The position numbers and the translations under genes are program-made. A stretch of 64,000 nucleotides of DNA from assembly GCA_905221605.1 (NCBI GenBank), contig CAJNDS010001391.1, positions 684,476 to 748,475 of the forward strand, read 5' to 3'. The stretch comes from Symbiodinium natans. Lineage: Eukaryota > Sar > Dinophyceae > Suessiales > Symbiodiniaceae. Below are positions 22,685 to 34,535 of the stretch, one piece after another. How positions within the stretch are numbered: position 1 is the first letter of the stretch; every line of letters begins with the position of its first letter. Under the pieces are notes generated by a model. That model saw only the letters and a list, made by a program, of their open reading frames with translations, made no database searches and was not told the DNA's origin.

Positions 22685-25600
22685 CAAATGGGTTACTAGT
22701 AGCACAGAGAGGAGACCGCAGCCTTGAATGCCTTGAATGCCTTTGAATGCCGCGCAAGGTGAAGTGTGGACGAAGGAACTCTAGCTCAGCCGTGCTCAAA
22801 TATACCAGGAAATCTGTTTCACCCTCCTGAACCTGCACCAATGGCCATCCGCACCACAAACTGCGTTTTGAACCTAGATGTTTTGCGAACGCGTTGGTAG
22901 AACAGCAGCTGCAATGCAGCAGTGACTGCGCCTGCGCCAGCCCTGAGAAAAGGATCTGCAGTTTGAAGCTAGGGATCCATGGCGCTTCTAACATATCTGC
23001 TGGCAGCTGTGTGCACGTACGTGAGATCTTTCCATGCTGCGCTTGGAAGTCGTGCCAACTGCTGCATGGAGGTCTGCCAGTCTGCCCATCATGGCTGCGA
23101 ACGTTTGATGCGAGCATGTCAGGCCTTGTGGCGGATTGCGGTCAGCGCCTCAGGCATGTGTCATCATCGTGGAGCTGCGCTGAATGATCTGAATGGTTTT
23201 TCAGCATCCGAACTCGATCCTTGCCCGATCCCATTAACAGCGTCGATGTCAAACGATCCGGAGAAGGTATCGTGCTGTGGACCACTGCCTGTCCATGCAC
23301 TGGCTCCTCGCAGCGACTGCTGCCTGCCATATCAAGCAACCCAAGCAACCTCACCTTCAGGGAGAAAAGTGTACCGGGGGAGGTTTAGACACCACGAATG
23401 CGGCCAGACAGCATTTCTGCCCCAAGAAGAAGACAAAGAAGCCAACCACAAATCAAGCGAGGCAAACTTCCATGGTACATGATAAACAAGCACAAAAAAA
23501 ACAACCACGCACGCTCGTTTTTGCCAACCTGTCCACACGTGCAGTCTGACTGCACTTTTTCGTGGGCCATGTGTGCCTGAAGCATTGTCTTGTACATGGT
23601 GGGCCAATGCCGGGCCATAGGACCAACATAGCGCTGCCATAGCATACTGATGGAAACAGTGCGGCGTGCAAGTGTGCTGAGAGTGTCAGATGTGCGCCTG
23701 TAGGAAAAGTAGGAATACGAATCTTCGCTTATTGAGCTTTGACTGAGCACAATCGACACAACTGCTACGCTGGTTCTTGCCTCTTGCCTCTACCCTGCCT
23801 GGACGGCTGTGCATGAGCGGTGCAGCTGAGGTCTCCTGGTCTCCTGGGGGGGCAAGACAAGGGTCCGAAGTCCAAAGGCGAGCGAAGAGAAATGCTTTGC
23901 CCGAAGAGCTTTCGCTTTCTGCTGCTGCCTTCTTCCAGATGTCTTTGGAGTCGCTTTAACAGGTCCCTCGAGAAAGGTGTTCATGCTCGACAGGTTTTGC
24001 CGCTGCTTTCACGCAGGCATGGGATGTGTTGTTTGGGCTAGGATACCAGGGGGAGCTGTTTGGCAGTTTCCTTTCGTGAAGGGAAGTGGCGCTTGGTGGC
24101 TTTGGCGTTGCACTGTTTCTGGCAAGTGTGTTTTCTGTTTCGTGCTCGCAGGATTAGGGTTTTGAGTCTAGAGTTTACTAGTTTACTAGGGCTGGAAATG
24201 TCCGAAACTCGCTTGTCAAAAGTTCTCGGCTTGGAGCCGACTCACTTTCCCGAAGCCCAAAGCCCAAACGTGCAGTGGTGCTGCTGCTTCAGGGCTCTCA
24301 AGAAGCCTGACATCGTCAACAGTCCAGGATGCTTAAGATTGTGAGCGTCACAGCCGTCTATGCCTTCGCTTATTGGCTTGGAGCTTGGCAGCTTAATTAG
24401 CAGGGCAGCCATGACTCTCGCAGCATTGAGTCTGCTGCTGTGTCTGACGGCCCAGGCATCGCTGTGGATGCCTTGACTCAAATGCGTGGAACGTGTTGCA
24501 ACTGAAGCCCGATCTGGCAGGATGCCTCTGCACAGATCCCCGAAGGGATGAGTTTGCTCTTTGGCTGCACAAGTGCCGCTTCCTGGAAGTGCGCTGCGCA
24601 AGTTCTGGCGATGTTGGTCTTTCGAAGCCATCGTATGCCTGAGCCAGGACCTATTACAACAGCCTGCCTGCAACGAAGATCTTGATTTGGGGAGGCGACA
24701 CCGGCCAGGGTCTAGAACTTTCAAGGGCCGGATGCTCAGCGCATTGGGGGTGGCAGGGGCGGAACCTGATACCTTTGCATACTCAGTTCGTACATTCGCG
24801 CTGCGCTCTACTGCTCATCGTTGGCAAGAATGCGGAGGTCGGAGGGTTCATCATGTGGACAGGTGTGTGTCAGAGGAGTGGTAAGGCAAGCAGGGCTCAA
24901 TCATGCTGAAGAGCTCGGCAAAAGAAGCAACTATTGTGAAAACAAGCTTGTAACGAGGATTCAAGCTCGGGTTGCTTCTTTTGACTGTGAATGGCAAGCT
25001 TCTTCTGACATACAAAGGGGCCTAGTCCGGGAGTCCGGTCTGTCTCTTCTCTTTTGGCAGTTCCGACGAAGGTGCTGCACTTGAGCTTCCACTCGAAACC
25101 ACGAATCCCTGAACTCCATGCAACCATGCAACTTCTGGAGGGGCGTGAAGGTATTGATGCGGGGGGGTGGAAGTTGGCGAGAGAGATCCCATCCCTCTGC
25201 GTGATGTTTTGTAGGGCGTGGCCTTGTCCTCCAGCTACAAAACGATCGTGTCAAGCGTGAGCTTTTTTTAGGCATGACCTTCTCCAAAAACAGCTGTGAG
25301 AAAGCAACGGCCGGCGCCAGGACGCAGACGCTGCGGCCACGATGCTCTTGGCAGAGCCCCCGGTTGCAGGTACGTGCCCCCCAGGCTTCGGCATCTGTAG
25401 TCTTGCGCAGGATTCTGCACAGGGAGTTTTTTCTCCTTTTGCTTCAGCCGTCGGTGTTTGGGCCAGGCGTGGAGCCGGTGGTGCACTGGGATGCTGGTGA
25501 TATACACAATTTGACGCCCCATGCTTGCAGAGCAGCACTTTTTCACATGGACCCCACTCTCCCTTGCAGTTCCCGAGTTCGCTCCCAGGTATGTGCTTCA

Positions 25601-26105
25601 CTTAACAGGGAGGCTGGGATCGCGCTGCCAAGTCCAGTCTTAGCCAAAGCTTGAGGATGAGATGGCGTGAGGTATTCGTCGACTCTTGGAGGGCCACCTG
25701 ATATTTCCTGGAATTTTGCGGAATGATTCATAGCCCATTAGTCTCATACTCGTAGAACTCGTAGTACGTCTCACAAAGTGACGCGATGTTGCTTGACCTT
25801 AGCTTTTGCGGGGCAGGCTTGCTTCGCAGAGTGCTGCTCTTACTGCGGCCACAGTGCAGGCACGTGAGGCTCGTGACCACTCTTCAAGTCCCCCGAGCCT
25901 CAAAGAATGATACGAAGATGTTTGGCAGCGACTGAATGCATCATACAAACTCAAGGTCCAAGGTGTTTTTTTACGGGCAAGACGCCATCATGTACAGAAG
26001 CCTGCCGCGAGAATTTCTAGCACCTGTACAGTGTAGTGTAGTGATCGAGCAGTTGTAGCTTTAGCTCATACACTTCATGGGCTGGAACTGTAGGATGCGT
26101 GAAAA
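22685..26105. other. Long stretch without a recognised gene
   Basis: About 3.4 kb in which open frames on both strands (22979-23482, 24242-24724 and 25274-25654 among them) are short, overlap in conflicting registers and carry no motif I know. Some could be exons. No repeat family or RNA gene was seen. Confidence 0.35.
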
Positions 26106-26290
26106 ACATCTTTTTGCCCTTAGGTTCGTGTAGTTCGTGTGAGCAGCGCCAAGTGGATGTCGTTCAGCCAACTGTGCATTGCAGCCTCCTCCGTCGCAGC
26201 CGTAGCATCGAGGGCCAGGACTGCAATACGCGGGCCTCGCCTGAATGACGCATTGTGGGAGATGTCGAAGAGACTTAAGGACACACGCGA
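26106..26290 (+). CDS. Coding-like exon, unrecognised
   Basis: The frame through 26130-26280 reads VSSAKWMSFSQLCIAASSVA then AVASRARTAIRGPRLNDALW and EMSKRLKDTRDAND. This is an Ala-rich helix-forming segment with an amphipathic basic tail. It stops being gene-like at the CA repeat near 26298. Family unknown. Confidence 0.25.
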
Positions 26291-27506
26291 CGCAAATGAC
26301 ACACACACACACATGCGACCGCATGCATCTGCGAGCCAAGCAGGGAAGTGCCGTGACGGTGTGCGCAGCTGCGCATCTGAGGAGGGAGGCCCGCAGCCGA
26401 GGAAGAAGAAGCCCAAGGCGCTGCTTGTACTTTGTACCAGAAGATGCTCATGATGATAATGCTGCATCATGCCCAACTTTGTGCATTGGCATGCTTTTGC
26501 CTGGATGTTTTTTTTTTCTCTTCGTCTCGTTCGACCAGAGGCCCCAGAACCCGATTGCGAGGGCGAGCGAGGCTTTCTTGTCACAGGACAGACCTGTCAA
26601 AATGCATTGCGAGGCGCCAAGAGCGGGAGCTCCTGTGTTACACTCCCTGCATGCCGTGCCAACAGCCGAGACGATTTTTCGTCGTCCATGCAGGCTTGAA
26701 AGACCTGCGGTTGTGGCTCGAAGTGGAGGCAGAGGCAACAGCAACTGTGCTCCAAGCTTATCCAAGCTTTATGTGCCTTCCGCTGGGAGCAGCTGAGAGT
26801 TTTGCTCAAGTCAGACTCCGAGAGGTGGAGACCGCAGTGACAGAAGCGACCGAAGCGAGCTCGCGACCACGGGGAGTGGCAGAGAGCCGCTTGATGCGGA
26901 GTGCATTCATTTGCCTGGCGGACTTTGTTTGGTGTGTGGGCGTGGGCGTGGGCGTGGGCGTGTCCGTGCTTGCGTACGTGTGGTAGGTATACAGTACACT
27001 ATAGTCTTTCTCCTTGCTCGGCTGCGTTCTTTCTATAGACTTAGACATGTAGATGCATTGTCGGCATTGTCACTGCATGAGGCTTGGATGCCGAGCTCTT
27101 GGAGCTGCGGAGCGACCCAGCTCAGAGGCTCGACGTGTGAGATGCGTGATGCAAGACCGCCCGCTGAGTGATCGAAGGCGCTTTGTGACTGTCGGGATGG
27201 TGTGCAAGGAGGCACGAGGGCTGTGGACTCCCAAGGGAAGAGTTTGCCGGTCATGGTTTCACGGTTTGCGAAATTCCACACTTGCTGAGAAGTGCCTTTC
27301 CCAAAATTCTGCAAGCCTTGTCCGGATGTAGTGAACAGCAGAGGCGGAGGGAGACCTTTTCACTTTACCTTGACGCAACTTGACAGACTACCAAGCGGGG
27401 TGTAGCAGGCAGGAAAGCAACCAGGCAGCAGGCAGCAAGCTCAGCAGCTCTGCACCGCATGAATATAAGGTAGGCTTCTGAACAACTTTTTGGGCAGGCA
27501 GATGAT
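26291..27506. other. Mostly unassigned; GGGCGT hexamer repeat
   Basis: A short (GGGCGT) tandem repeat lies at about 26936-26964. Competing frames at 26597-26910, such as LKDLRLWLEVEAEATATVLQ, cannot be resolved into a gene. Confidence 0.35.
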
Positions 27507-27868
27507 ATGTCTGAGTGGGCAACCTTGCACCAATCAGAGGAGGTTGTGTTGATAGAGCAGAACGGGGAGAAGCTTGGAAAGGGAGTCAGCAGCGCAACAC
27601 AATATTATCTCCTCAAGACATGTAACGAAATGCATGCAAGACCGACGGGTAGAAGCGTTGAGAGTTGCGAGGGGAGCCCTGCCCCTGCGTTCAGGTAGCC
27701 TTCCTGCGCTTGCAGCACAATGCAGACGTGCCGTCGAGGTGGCGAGAAGTTCTGAACTCCGAAGCACTGGTCACACACGCTGTCACACGTTGGGCAAGGC
27801 TGGCTCGCCAGTTCCTGGCCTTCAGTGCCAAGAAACGCTTTGTCTCACGCTTCGCGGACCGTGCTTGA
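27507..27868 (+). CDS. Unrecognised gene, two coding-like exons
   Basis: A frame from ATG 27507 reads MSEWATLHQSEEVVLIEQNG then EKLGKGVSS. In another frame, 27698-27868 reads VAFLRLQHNADVPSRWREVL, then NSEALVTHAVTRWARLARQ and FLAFSAKKRFVSRFADRA before TGA. The two pieces look like neighbouring exons of one basic, helical protein. No family is recognised. Confidence 0.35.
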
Positions 27869-28173
27869 ACCCTGGCGATGACATGTGCTGACTGCACGTT
27901 ACATTCTGAATCCTGGGGTGTCAGCATCTCTTAAGATCCTTCCTGTCGACGGGTCCGCGCGCCCAAAGCCAGAAAACTTCAAGTGCAGCATCCTCAGATC
28001 TTGCAGTGATCATCCAGATTTGCAGAGCCCGTGTTGGCTGCAGGTCTTGCAGAAGGCTGGGGTGAAACCATGCACAAAGATGTGCTTCATCATGGTGCCT
28101 GGTTCACCTTCTCAGAATTCTCACTGGACAGACACTCTAGCCGCTCACGCTGGCCGGCCATGGCGCTTGCTCT
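27869..28173. other. Short gap
   Basis: No feature seen beyond unsupported open frames. Confidence 0.4.
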
Positions 28174-28678
28174 ATGAAGCCTTTCGGGGCGGATGGAACA
28201 CCATTTCGAAAGAGGCAACGCTGCAACCTTCAAAACGACAAAAGCCGTGACAGCGAAGCAACGTGTGAGGATGCAATGGAAGCCTGCAAGCAGCACCTGG
28301 GACCAGATTGCCAAAGTGCTTTGACCTCTGACGTCGCGGAAGACATCCGAAATGTGTTCTGTGAATGTTCAGAGTGTCCGAAACATTCTGTCCAGGTCAG
28401 TGAGCCAGAGGTGACGGTGGTTTGCACGGTGCAGCCGAGATTTGTAGGCCAGCGACATGTGCCTAAGCAACTCCAGCATACTCAGCATGCTCAGAATCCC
28501 TCACAACGAAACTTGTTGCAGGCTTGGCAGTGGTTGAAATGGACGTCGACTGCTTTCGGGTGGACGACGAGTGACGGCGTTTGAAAATACTGTGGCGGGG
28601 ATGATCCTCACCGTGATCACCATACTAGTAGCCCTTTGCGGCTGTGTGCAGCCATGTCATGTGTCGCAAGTTGCGTAG
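28174..28678 (+). CDS. Cys-rich protein with C-terminal membrane helix, unrecognised
   Basis: The first segment, about 28240-28396, reads EATCEDAMEACKQHLGPDCQ then SALTSDVAEDIRNVFCECS and ECPKHSVQ. It has six closely spaced Cys and ends at a possible GT donor (GTCAGT) at 28397. A second segment in another frame, from about 28500 to TAG 28676-28678, reads HNETCCRLGSG and then a hydrophobic AGMILTVITILVALCGCV helix with a short Cys-containing tail. Together they suggest a small secreted or luminal domain tethered by one membrane helix. A first exon with a signal peptide was not found. Confidence 0.4.
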
Positions 28679-28813
28679 CCATCTTAAGCCTCAAGCCAGA
28701 CATCACTGCAAGCACAGGGCCTGAGCTCTCCCAACAAGAGATGTCCAAGAGCGCATGAAAAGTCGCATCGCTACGTCCCAAACATTGAGGGCTGCGAGGG
28801 GCGGGGCCCCCCG

Positions 28814-28827
28814 CTTGAGCCAAAATG
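28814..28827 (-). other. Candidate relict trans-spliced leader (minus strand)
   Basis: Read on the minus strand, 28827-28814 is CATTTTGGCTCAAG, identical to the last 14 bases of the conserved dinoflagellate spliced leader. The base before it on that strand is A where the leader has C. Such relics arise when a trans-spliced mRNA is reverse-transcribed and reinserted. The minus strand beyond it shows no recognisable retrogene. Confidence 0.5.
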
Positions 28828-29240
28828 TCAAGTCGACAGCTTCGCAAGCTGCGCGAGCTGCACGGCTCCGTCCCAGCCGAGGCTTCCCTTCTCAGCGCTC
28901 TCTCGCTCTCTGAACTCTTCTGAGCTCTTCTGAACGCTCGGATTCCTCCAAGAAAGAGAGCCGTGGGCAAATCGTGAGCTGTTCTGTGAGGAGCCAGATG
29001 CCGAGCACAGCGAGCAGGACGGAGAGCAAGATGAAGGGGTCCAGAAGGCATGGGACAGGGCATTCAGGGATCGATATAGATGTTTTGCCGTGCTCCGTAG
29101 GAGTTTTTTCGTGAGTTTGAAGCAGGTCAGAAGAGTACTGAAACATACAGTCTCGATGGGGCTCGTCGTGGCAAGTCATAAGGTTAAGGCACTGATGCTA
29201 TATGGCACCGGCAGTGCCATAAACACAAAGCCTCGGAACT
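28828..29240. other. Ambiguous stretch with coding-like frames on both strands
   Basis: On the + strand about 28985-29110 reads EEPDAEHSEQDGEQDEGVQK then AWDRAFRDRYRCFAVL. On the - strand 29179-28892 contains a hydrophobic DPFILLSVLLAVLGIWLL segment. Both cannot be coding, and I cannot choose between them. Confidence 0.3.
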
Positions 29241-30633
29241 ATGGCCAAAGGCCGTGGCAGAAGCCTGCAGCATCTGCAGCATCTGCAGCATCTGCAGCAT
29301 CTGCAGCGTAGCAGATCCTGGCAGGTGTCGGCCTTCCACGCTTTGGTTGACTCCGAGTCGGCGGAGTCGGAAGAGGAGCCGCAGGCGCCAAAGGCTCTTC
29401 GCTTTGAGGAAGTTGGGGATCCCGCATGTAGAGACACATTGGTTTCTAAGGTGGTTGAGTCATTGAGGCGATTCTGTTGAAGTCTGCTGAGTCTGCTGGC
29501 TTCGACCGCTCGCATCCGCTCGCACGCCGAGGACCCTCCTCCAACACTGCCAGCCCCTACAGCTGACAAGCCCCGGCAGCCTCGCAAGCGCCGCGGAAAG
29601 CGTCCCAAGGCCGAGGAAGCAGGAGCGGAGCCAGCACTGAATGCAGATCCTTTGGAGGCATCGATGTCTCCAGAGTCCCCGGAAGCAAATGGAACCATGG
29701 GGCCTCTTGCCAGTGAGGAAGAAGTGCCAGAAGTGCCAGCACTCGAGGCCCAGGCTCCGTTGAGCATGTGTCGGGCTGACTTCTCCATGGAGACGGAGCG
29801 GCAGCGGGTATTCGGAAGCCGCGAGAGAGGCCATGGCCTGCATGGCCATCGAAAGGCCGGTGCGAAACCAAGGGGTCAAGTGGAAGGTCGCACGCTGCAT
29901 CACCGGCGACTCTTTCTCGTTTCCTTGACTCCAGATGAGCCCTGGGCCAAGCCAGAGACCTCAGCCCGGATGGTGACAAAGCTCGACCAGGATGGAGCCG
30001 TCATCTTTGGTTTTGAAGAAACTCCCGCGTCCTCCCGCGACTTGACCACTTTGAGACAAGTAGTGAGCCAGGAAGATCCGCAACTACTGCAGCAGTACTT
30101 GCAGAAAAACCCTTTCTCTCTGGATGGCCTGCTGGTCTTGATACAGTACCACCGGCAGCAAGGGTCCTACGATCAAGCTCGGGAACTTGTGCGTCGTGCC
30201 GCGTATACGCTGGAGTGCTCCATGTCCCCGGACTTCTCTCCCTTCCAGACAACAGGAATTGGGCCTGGAGCACAAAGACCACGGGTTCGGCTCGAGATCG
30301 ACAACATCGAATCTGAGGCGTGGTTTGGCTGGAGCTGGCTGCTGGCACTTTGGCACCACATACACTGCCTTCGGGGCCAGGGGATGCAGAGGACGGCGCT
30401 GGAGGTCTGCAAGCTGCTGCTTGCCACTCGGATCTGGCTTTTTTAAGAGAGGCAAGTAAATGCCAATCATATATGCATTGTGCACCCCTCTTTGAATGGT
30501 CAAACGGTCAAGCCTTCCTTGCCAGTGTGAGTGTGAGTGTGAGAGTGAGTGAGTGTGAGTGAGTGAGTGTGTGTGTGTGTGTGTGTCTCTGTGTGTGTGT
30601 GTGTGTGTGTGTCTCTGTGTGTGTGTGTGTGTC

Positions 30634-30681
<48 letters not shown>

Positions 30682-31998
30682 TGTGTCTGTGTCTGCGTCT
30701 GTGTCTGTGTCTGTGTCTGTGTGCTGCCGCAGCTGCATCTTGCACGAGGTGTGCTGTCGGGTGTGCATTGTAGAAGCAGAGAAAGGCGGAGGTTCCAAGA
30801 CTCCAATTTGAAAGCAGCTGTTTCAGCTCATCAAGAAAAGTCGAGAAAGTTGAGATACTGATACTGCAACCGACAAACCCTTTCGCTGCATCAGCCGAAA
30901 CCCCATTCTTTGAGTTGTGCCAATCCGAAGGCATGTACGCTGCCGCACGACCCGGCACATTGCCTGCTCTTCTTTGACTTCCTGTGCTTGCGGTCCCGGA
31001 GCTTCCAAGCCCTCCAGAGTTTCGTTGAGGGCTTCGCTGGCTATGGCTTGGGCGGCTCTGCACCATCCCTGTCACGCTTCGCACGGCCGGATTACTCTTT
31101 GCCAAGCATGGCCTATTCCCTGGCACTGTGCACTCAGCTGGCGCGCGGACAGGGGAGCTGCCCAGACCTAGCTGTCTTGAGCCATCTTCCCTTAGACTCG
31201 ATACTGTCTGGCACGGAGGACGCTGACTGGGAGGAGGACATGCGGGCACACGCCAGATTGATGCGCGCGCTGTTGTTCTTCCCCGGCTGCTTACGACCAC
31301 TTCTAGACGAGTGTGGCATAGGCTTGCAGTCCAAGCCAGGTGGTTCAACAAGCTCAACAGAGACATGGGCAGAGCTTCTTGCATCTGCCCCCTTCTCCAA
31401 CGCCATGGAGTTTACACATGAGCAACATGCCACAACGCATGGTCGTCTATGCATGGCCTACGCCAAGCTTTGCAGTTCCTTCTGGAAGGATGCGATTACA
31501 TGGTTGCATGCGTGTTGTAGTCGATGGGTGCGTCTGCATTCCAGCTCGGTTTTTGTCAAAGACATCGAGGAGTCGCGCAGATCTTGGGCAAGTAGCAAGC
31601 TGGCATTGTGTGAGGCTTTGGCCGACTACAAAGACTTGCACCCCAGCGAAACAGAAGAGAATCCTGCCCCACCTCCCATCCTGGAGCGAGCGCTCGCAGC
31701 CAGGCTGCATCCTCCAAATCACCACGGTCACCCCTTTGCTTTCACGGGAGCTGGTGGCATGGACGGTATGCACATGCAGGTCCAACCAAACATGTCCTTG
31801 CACTCACCACCAGGATTGTTGTTCTTCCAGTCTTTATTACCGTGGAGCGAGCTGGACCACACTGGTGTGCAAGTTTCTCCACTGTTTTGGCGAGATGTCC
31901 TACAGGGAGCGCTTGCTGTTGCTAAGGGCACCGGTCTTGTGGCGCTTGGCGGGTTGGCAGACGTTTGGCGGGCAGTACGTGCGTTGTTTAGCCGGTGA
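29241..31998 (+). CDS. TCF25: TCF25/Rqc1 homologue (ribosome quality control), three exons
   Basis: Exons 29241-29393, 29532-30422 and 30931-31998 join in phase to 703 residues, near the size of animal TCF25. Both introns are GC-AG. TCF25/Rqc1 is a subunit of the ribosome quality control complex that handles stalled 60S ribosomes with the ligase Listerin/Ltn1. The family core is clear: LLQQYLQKNPFSLDGLLVL, QARELVRRAAYTLECSMSP, MQRTALEVCKLLL joined across intron 2 to ACTLPHDPAHCLLFFDFL, then LPSMAYSLALC, MRALLFFPGCL and FSNAMEFTHEQH. The junction at intron 2 restores the exact family spacing before LLFFD. The N-terminus has an LQH repeat, then an acidic VDSESAESEEE and a basic PRKRRGKRPK segment, as in the family. 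ATG 29241 is the least certain point. Intron 2 carries the large GT tract. Confidence 0.9.
29263..29308 (+). repeat. 9-bp in-frame repeat (CTGCAGCAT)n
   Basis: About four to five copies of a 9-base unit encode LQHLQHLQHLQ near the start of the TCF25 frame. Confidence 0.9.
30523..30722 (+). repeat. Compound (GT)n/(GTCT) microsatellite in TCF25 intron 2
   Basis: About 200 bases of GT, GTGAGT and GTCT units lie inside the GC-AG intron 30423-30930. The long His/Thr or Cys/Val frames here are artefacts of the repeat. Confidence 0.95.
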
Positions 31999-32555
31999 CG
32001 CATCGCCTCAGGCCAGTCGCGGCCAATGCGCTGCCAACAGCTCAAACAGCTGAGGATCATACGTTATGGACAGTGACCGTTCTCCAGGAACCCCGACGGT
32101 CGTTTTCGCACGTTTTGCTTTCAGCCCCGAGATGTTCCAAGCTGCCTGCTTGGGACGCTTACAATGTACAGCCATGAGATGTGGGCCCTTTCGCTTTGAG
32201 AAAGCGTGTGATTGTGATAGTCCGAGCTGCTCTAGCTTCCCTCTAGCTTCTGTAGAGCTGCTTACAGATGACACGAAGGCAGGTTCGCACAGCAGAGAGA
32301 AGGGCCAAATACAAGTATCTTCTCTTGGCTTTAAGTATCATCTTCTTCCATTCAGATTCCGAGAGATTGCGAGGAAAAAAGAGAAGCTGCAAAACAAAAA
32401 CCCGTGGTTTTGGCTCCATCAGCTGGTGAGTTAGCCGCATCGGCTCCATCACGCCGGCGAGGTGCCACTTTGGCCAGCAGAGCTTTGCAACTCAGTGGTA
32501 GCAATCCCCTAGTGACTCCCCCCTGGTGCCAAATGCATATGTTAGCGCCTAATGT
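31999..32555. other. Downstream of TCF25, nothing recognised
   Basis: An open frame at 32066-32434 is hydrophobic and basic in patches but has no motif. It may be partly untranslated region. Confidence 0.4.
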
Positions 32556-33210
32556 GTGTTGGCCTCTATGTTGCGTGTGGCTGATGACAGCGCGGGAAGG
32601 CGGATGTCCGACGAGAGATTCGAGAATGGGGCTCGTGTGGTGTGCCTTGGTTCTGATGAACAAGTTGGTGCCAGGAGCTGGCCTGAAATTGCACGAAGCC
32701 TTGCGAAATTAGAGGCGTTTCTGGGCGGCAGCTTTTATGGACAAGGGTCATGTGGCCTTGCAGCAGGTTAAAGGCGTTGACTTGTCCGGGGACAGGAGAC
32801 CATGCGAAAGCGTGCTAAAGATCGCTACGACCGAATGGCCTGCTAAACCGTTCAGTTTATCATGACCGTGCTCGTGTGTAATTGAGGATCCGTGGCATCG
32901 ATGGAAAGAATGGAGCTGAAGCCGATGCTCTGCTCTCTAAGACTCAATTTTTTTTGGCGTGGCGTGTGAGGGCCCTGCAATCCAAATTGTCGCGTTCACC
33001 TTGCTCCAATGGACCAACAAGTGGCCATCGGAGGAGATCGTCTCGTTCGACGATGCTTCTGCTACGTATGAGTGCAAGCTGCTCGCAGAAGACTTCGACG
33101 GGGAGAAGGTTTTCTGCAAGGCCTTCTCTCAGTTTGGGCCGTGTTTCATCCGACAGTCCGCAAAGAGCATGTCCCATGAGCGTGCGCAAACGGTAGGCGG
33201 AGAGCTTGGA
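32556..33210 (+). CDS. Coding-like exons, unrecognised
   Basis: One segment (about 32565-32710) reads MLRVADDSAGRRMSDERFE, NGARVVCLGSDEQVGAR and SWPEIARSLAKLEAFLGG. Another (about 32970-33195) reads GPAIQIVAFTLLQWTNKWPS, FDDASATYECKLLAEDFDG and EKVFCKAFSQFGPCFIRQS. Both have globular composition on the + strand and may belong to one gene. No family assignment is made. Confidence 0.35.
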
Positions 33211-33936
33211 ACGTGTAGTTGTTTGGAGCTTATTTTCTGCTGGGTGGGAATCTCTTGTTCCCATGGTGCCAGCGCTTCTTAGAAGATGATAAGACATGCC
33301 AAGGATGACAAGGCCGACGATCCAGAGAAGCAGCTCACTTAGCTCAGCATGCTCTGACAGACCGTTGCCTCACGTTGCTCCACGTGACAGTGAGCACCAC
33401 GCGCAAGACACCACACGCAAGACCCCTTCCATCTCTCCTAAAAGGAGGTTGGCGAACCTGGTGAAGGAAGCCGGCAGGCGCGAGAGCGGCGAGATTTTGG
33501 GTAAGTCGGAGTCGTCTCGGATTCCTGGGGGGGGGGCTCCCTCTCCGTCCTTTTAAAGGGGCACACTCTTCTCTCACAGTCTTCACATTAAAGACATTAA
33601 TTAGGGGAGGGAGGGGGAGGAGATGTGCTCGAATCTTGCAGGGAGAGGAGCGCGAGCAGCTCCAAGAAGCGCCGCTCCGACACGCCAGTTTCAGCATTCA
33701 AAGTACTTCTTCTCCGCTTGAGAAAGAGAACTGCCCCCCCCCCCCCCCCCCCAAACACACTCTTTTTTTTCAGAGTGTTGGCTCCTTTGGGAGCCTTTTT
33801 TGGCTCCCAAGAGAGGTGTGAGAAATGATTGCCTTCAAGTGCTGAGTCATATATGAGAGGGCATATATGCAGATGACCAGAGTGTGGGGTGTTCACGTGG
33901 CCTTTGGTGGCTCTGTGCCCGCTCCGAGTCAGCAAC
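33211..33936. other. Gap with a poly-C tract
   Basis: A run of about 17 C near 33735-33752 is followed by T. Otherwise nothing is recognised. Confidence 0.4.
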
Positions 33937-34535
33937 ATGGCAGGAAAGAAGGACAGCAAAAAGAAAAAGAAGAAGAAAAAGCTGCTTGGCGAATGCGCCA
34001 ATAGCTTGCAGAACCTGCCCAGGACATTTTGGACAGAATGTGTGTGTTTGTGTGTGTTGTTGACGGCGCCGAGGAAAAGCAGCAGCTCGGACTCCAGCAG
34101 CAGTTCGAGCAGTAGAAGCAGGTTGGCACAGTGTGGCTGCATGGGACACATTTCGCATTCGAACCAGGCCCCCTGGTTGTAAGGCCCAGGGCCAAGGCAT
34201 TATTAGCACAGCGGCTCTTGCACAGTGAAGCCATTCAACAGCATCGTATATCTTGTCTAGCCTTGTTTGCTGTTGAAGCGGCTTGTTCTGTCATGCAACT
34301 GTGCAACCTTTGCCGGCTTGCTTTTTGCAGTGTGACACGCGCTTCACCGAAGTAGCCAGTTGGTTCTGCATCCTGGGCAGGTCGAGCAGCACCAACGCCC
34401 CGAACCGCAAGAAGCGCGGGATGATGTTCAACAGACTCTTGTCTGAAGTTGCAAAAAAGCATTGGAAGACATTGACATGAAGCACTCAGCGCCCTCTCTT
34501 CTCAGAATCGGCTTTAGAGATCGCCGAGAAAGACA
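33937..34535 (+). CDS. Lys-rich and Ser/Arg-rich nuclear-type protein, several small exons (tentative)
   Basis: From ATG 33937 the frame reads MAGKKDSKKKKKKKKLLG. After an acceptor-like GCCGAG at about 34071 comes KSSSSDSSSSSSSRSR, an SR-type run. Around 34507-34570 another frame reads EIAEKDKKRHRRDRE. Together these resemble a small K/SR-rich splicing-associated protein with tiny exons. The joins were not phased and low-complexity sequence can mislead. Confidence 0.35.

Noticed and set aside
30500-31384. Long minus-strand open frame (His/Thr-rich)
   Set aside because: Its middle is the GT microsatellite read backwards and it lies antisense to TCF25 exon 3, which has strong family support.
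34150-34225. Possible minus-strand tRNA (B-box-like GGTTCGAAT and a CTTACAA loop)
   Set aside because: The anticodon stem pairs only with a 9-base loop and the T stem and acceptor stem do not pair; no proper A box at the right distance.
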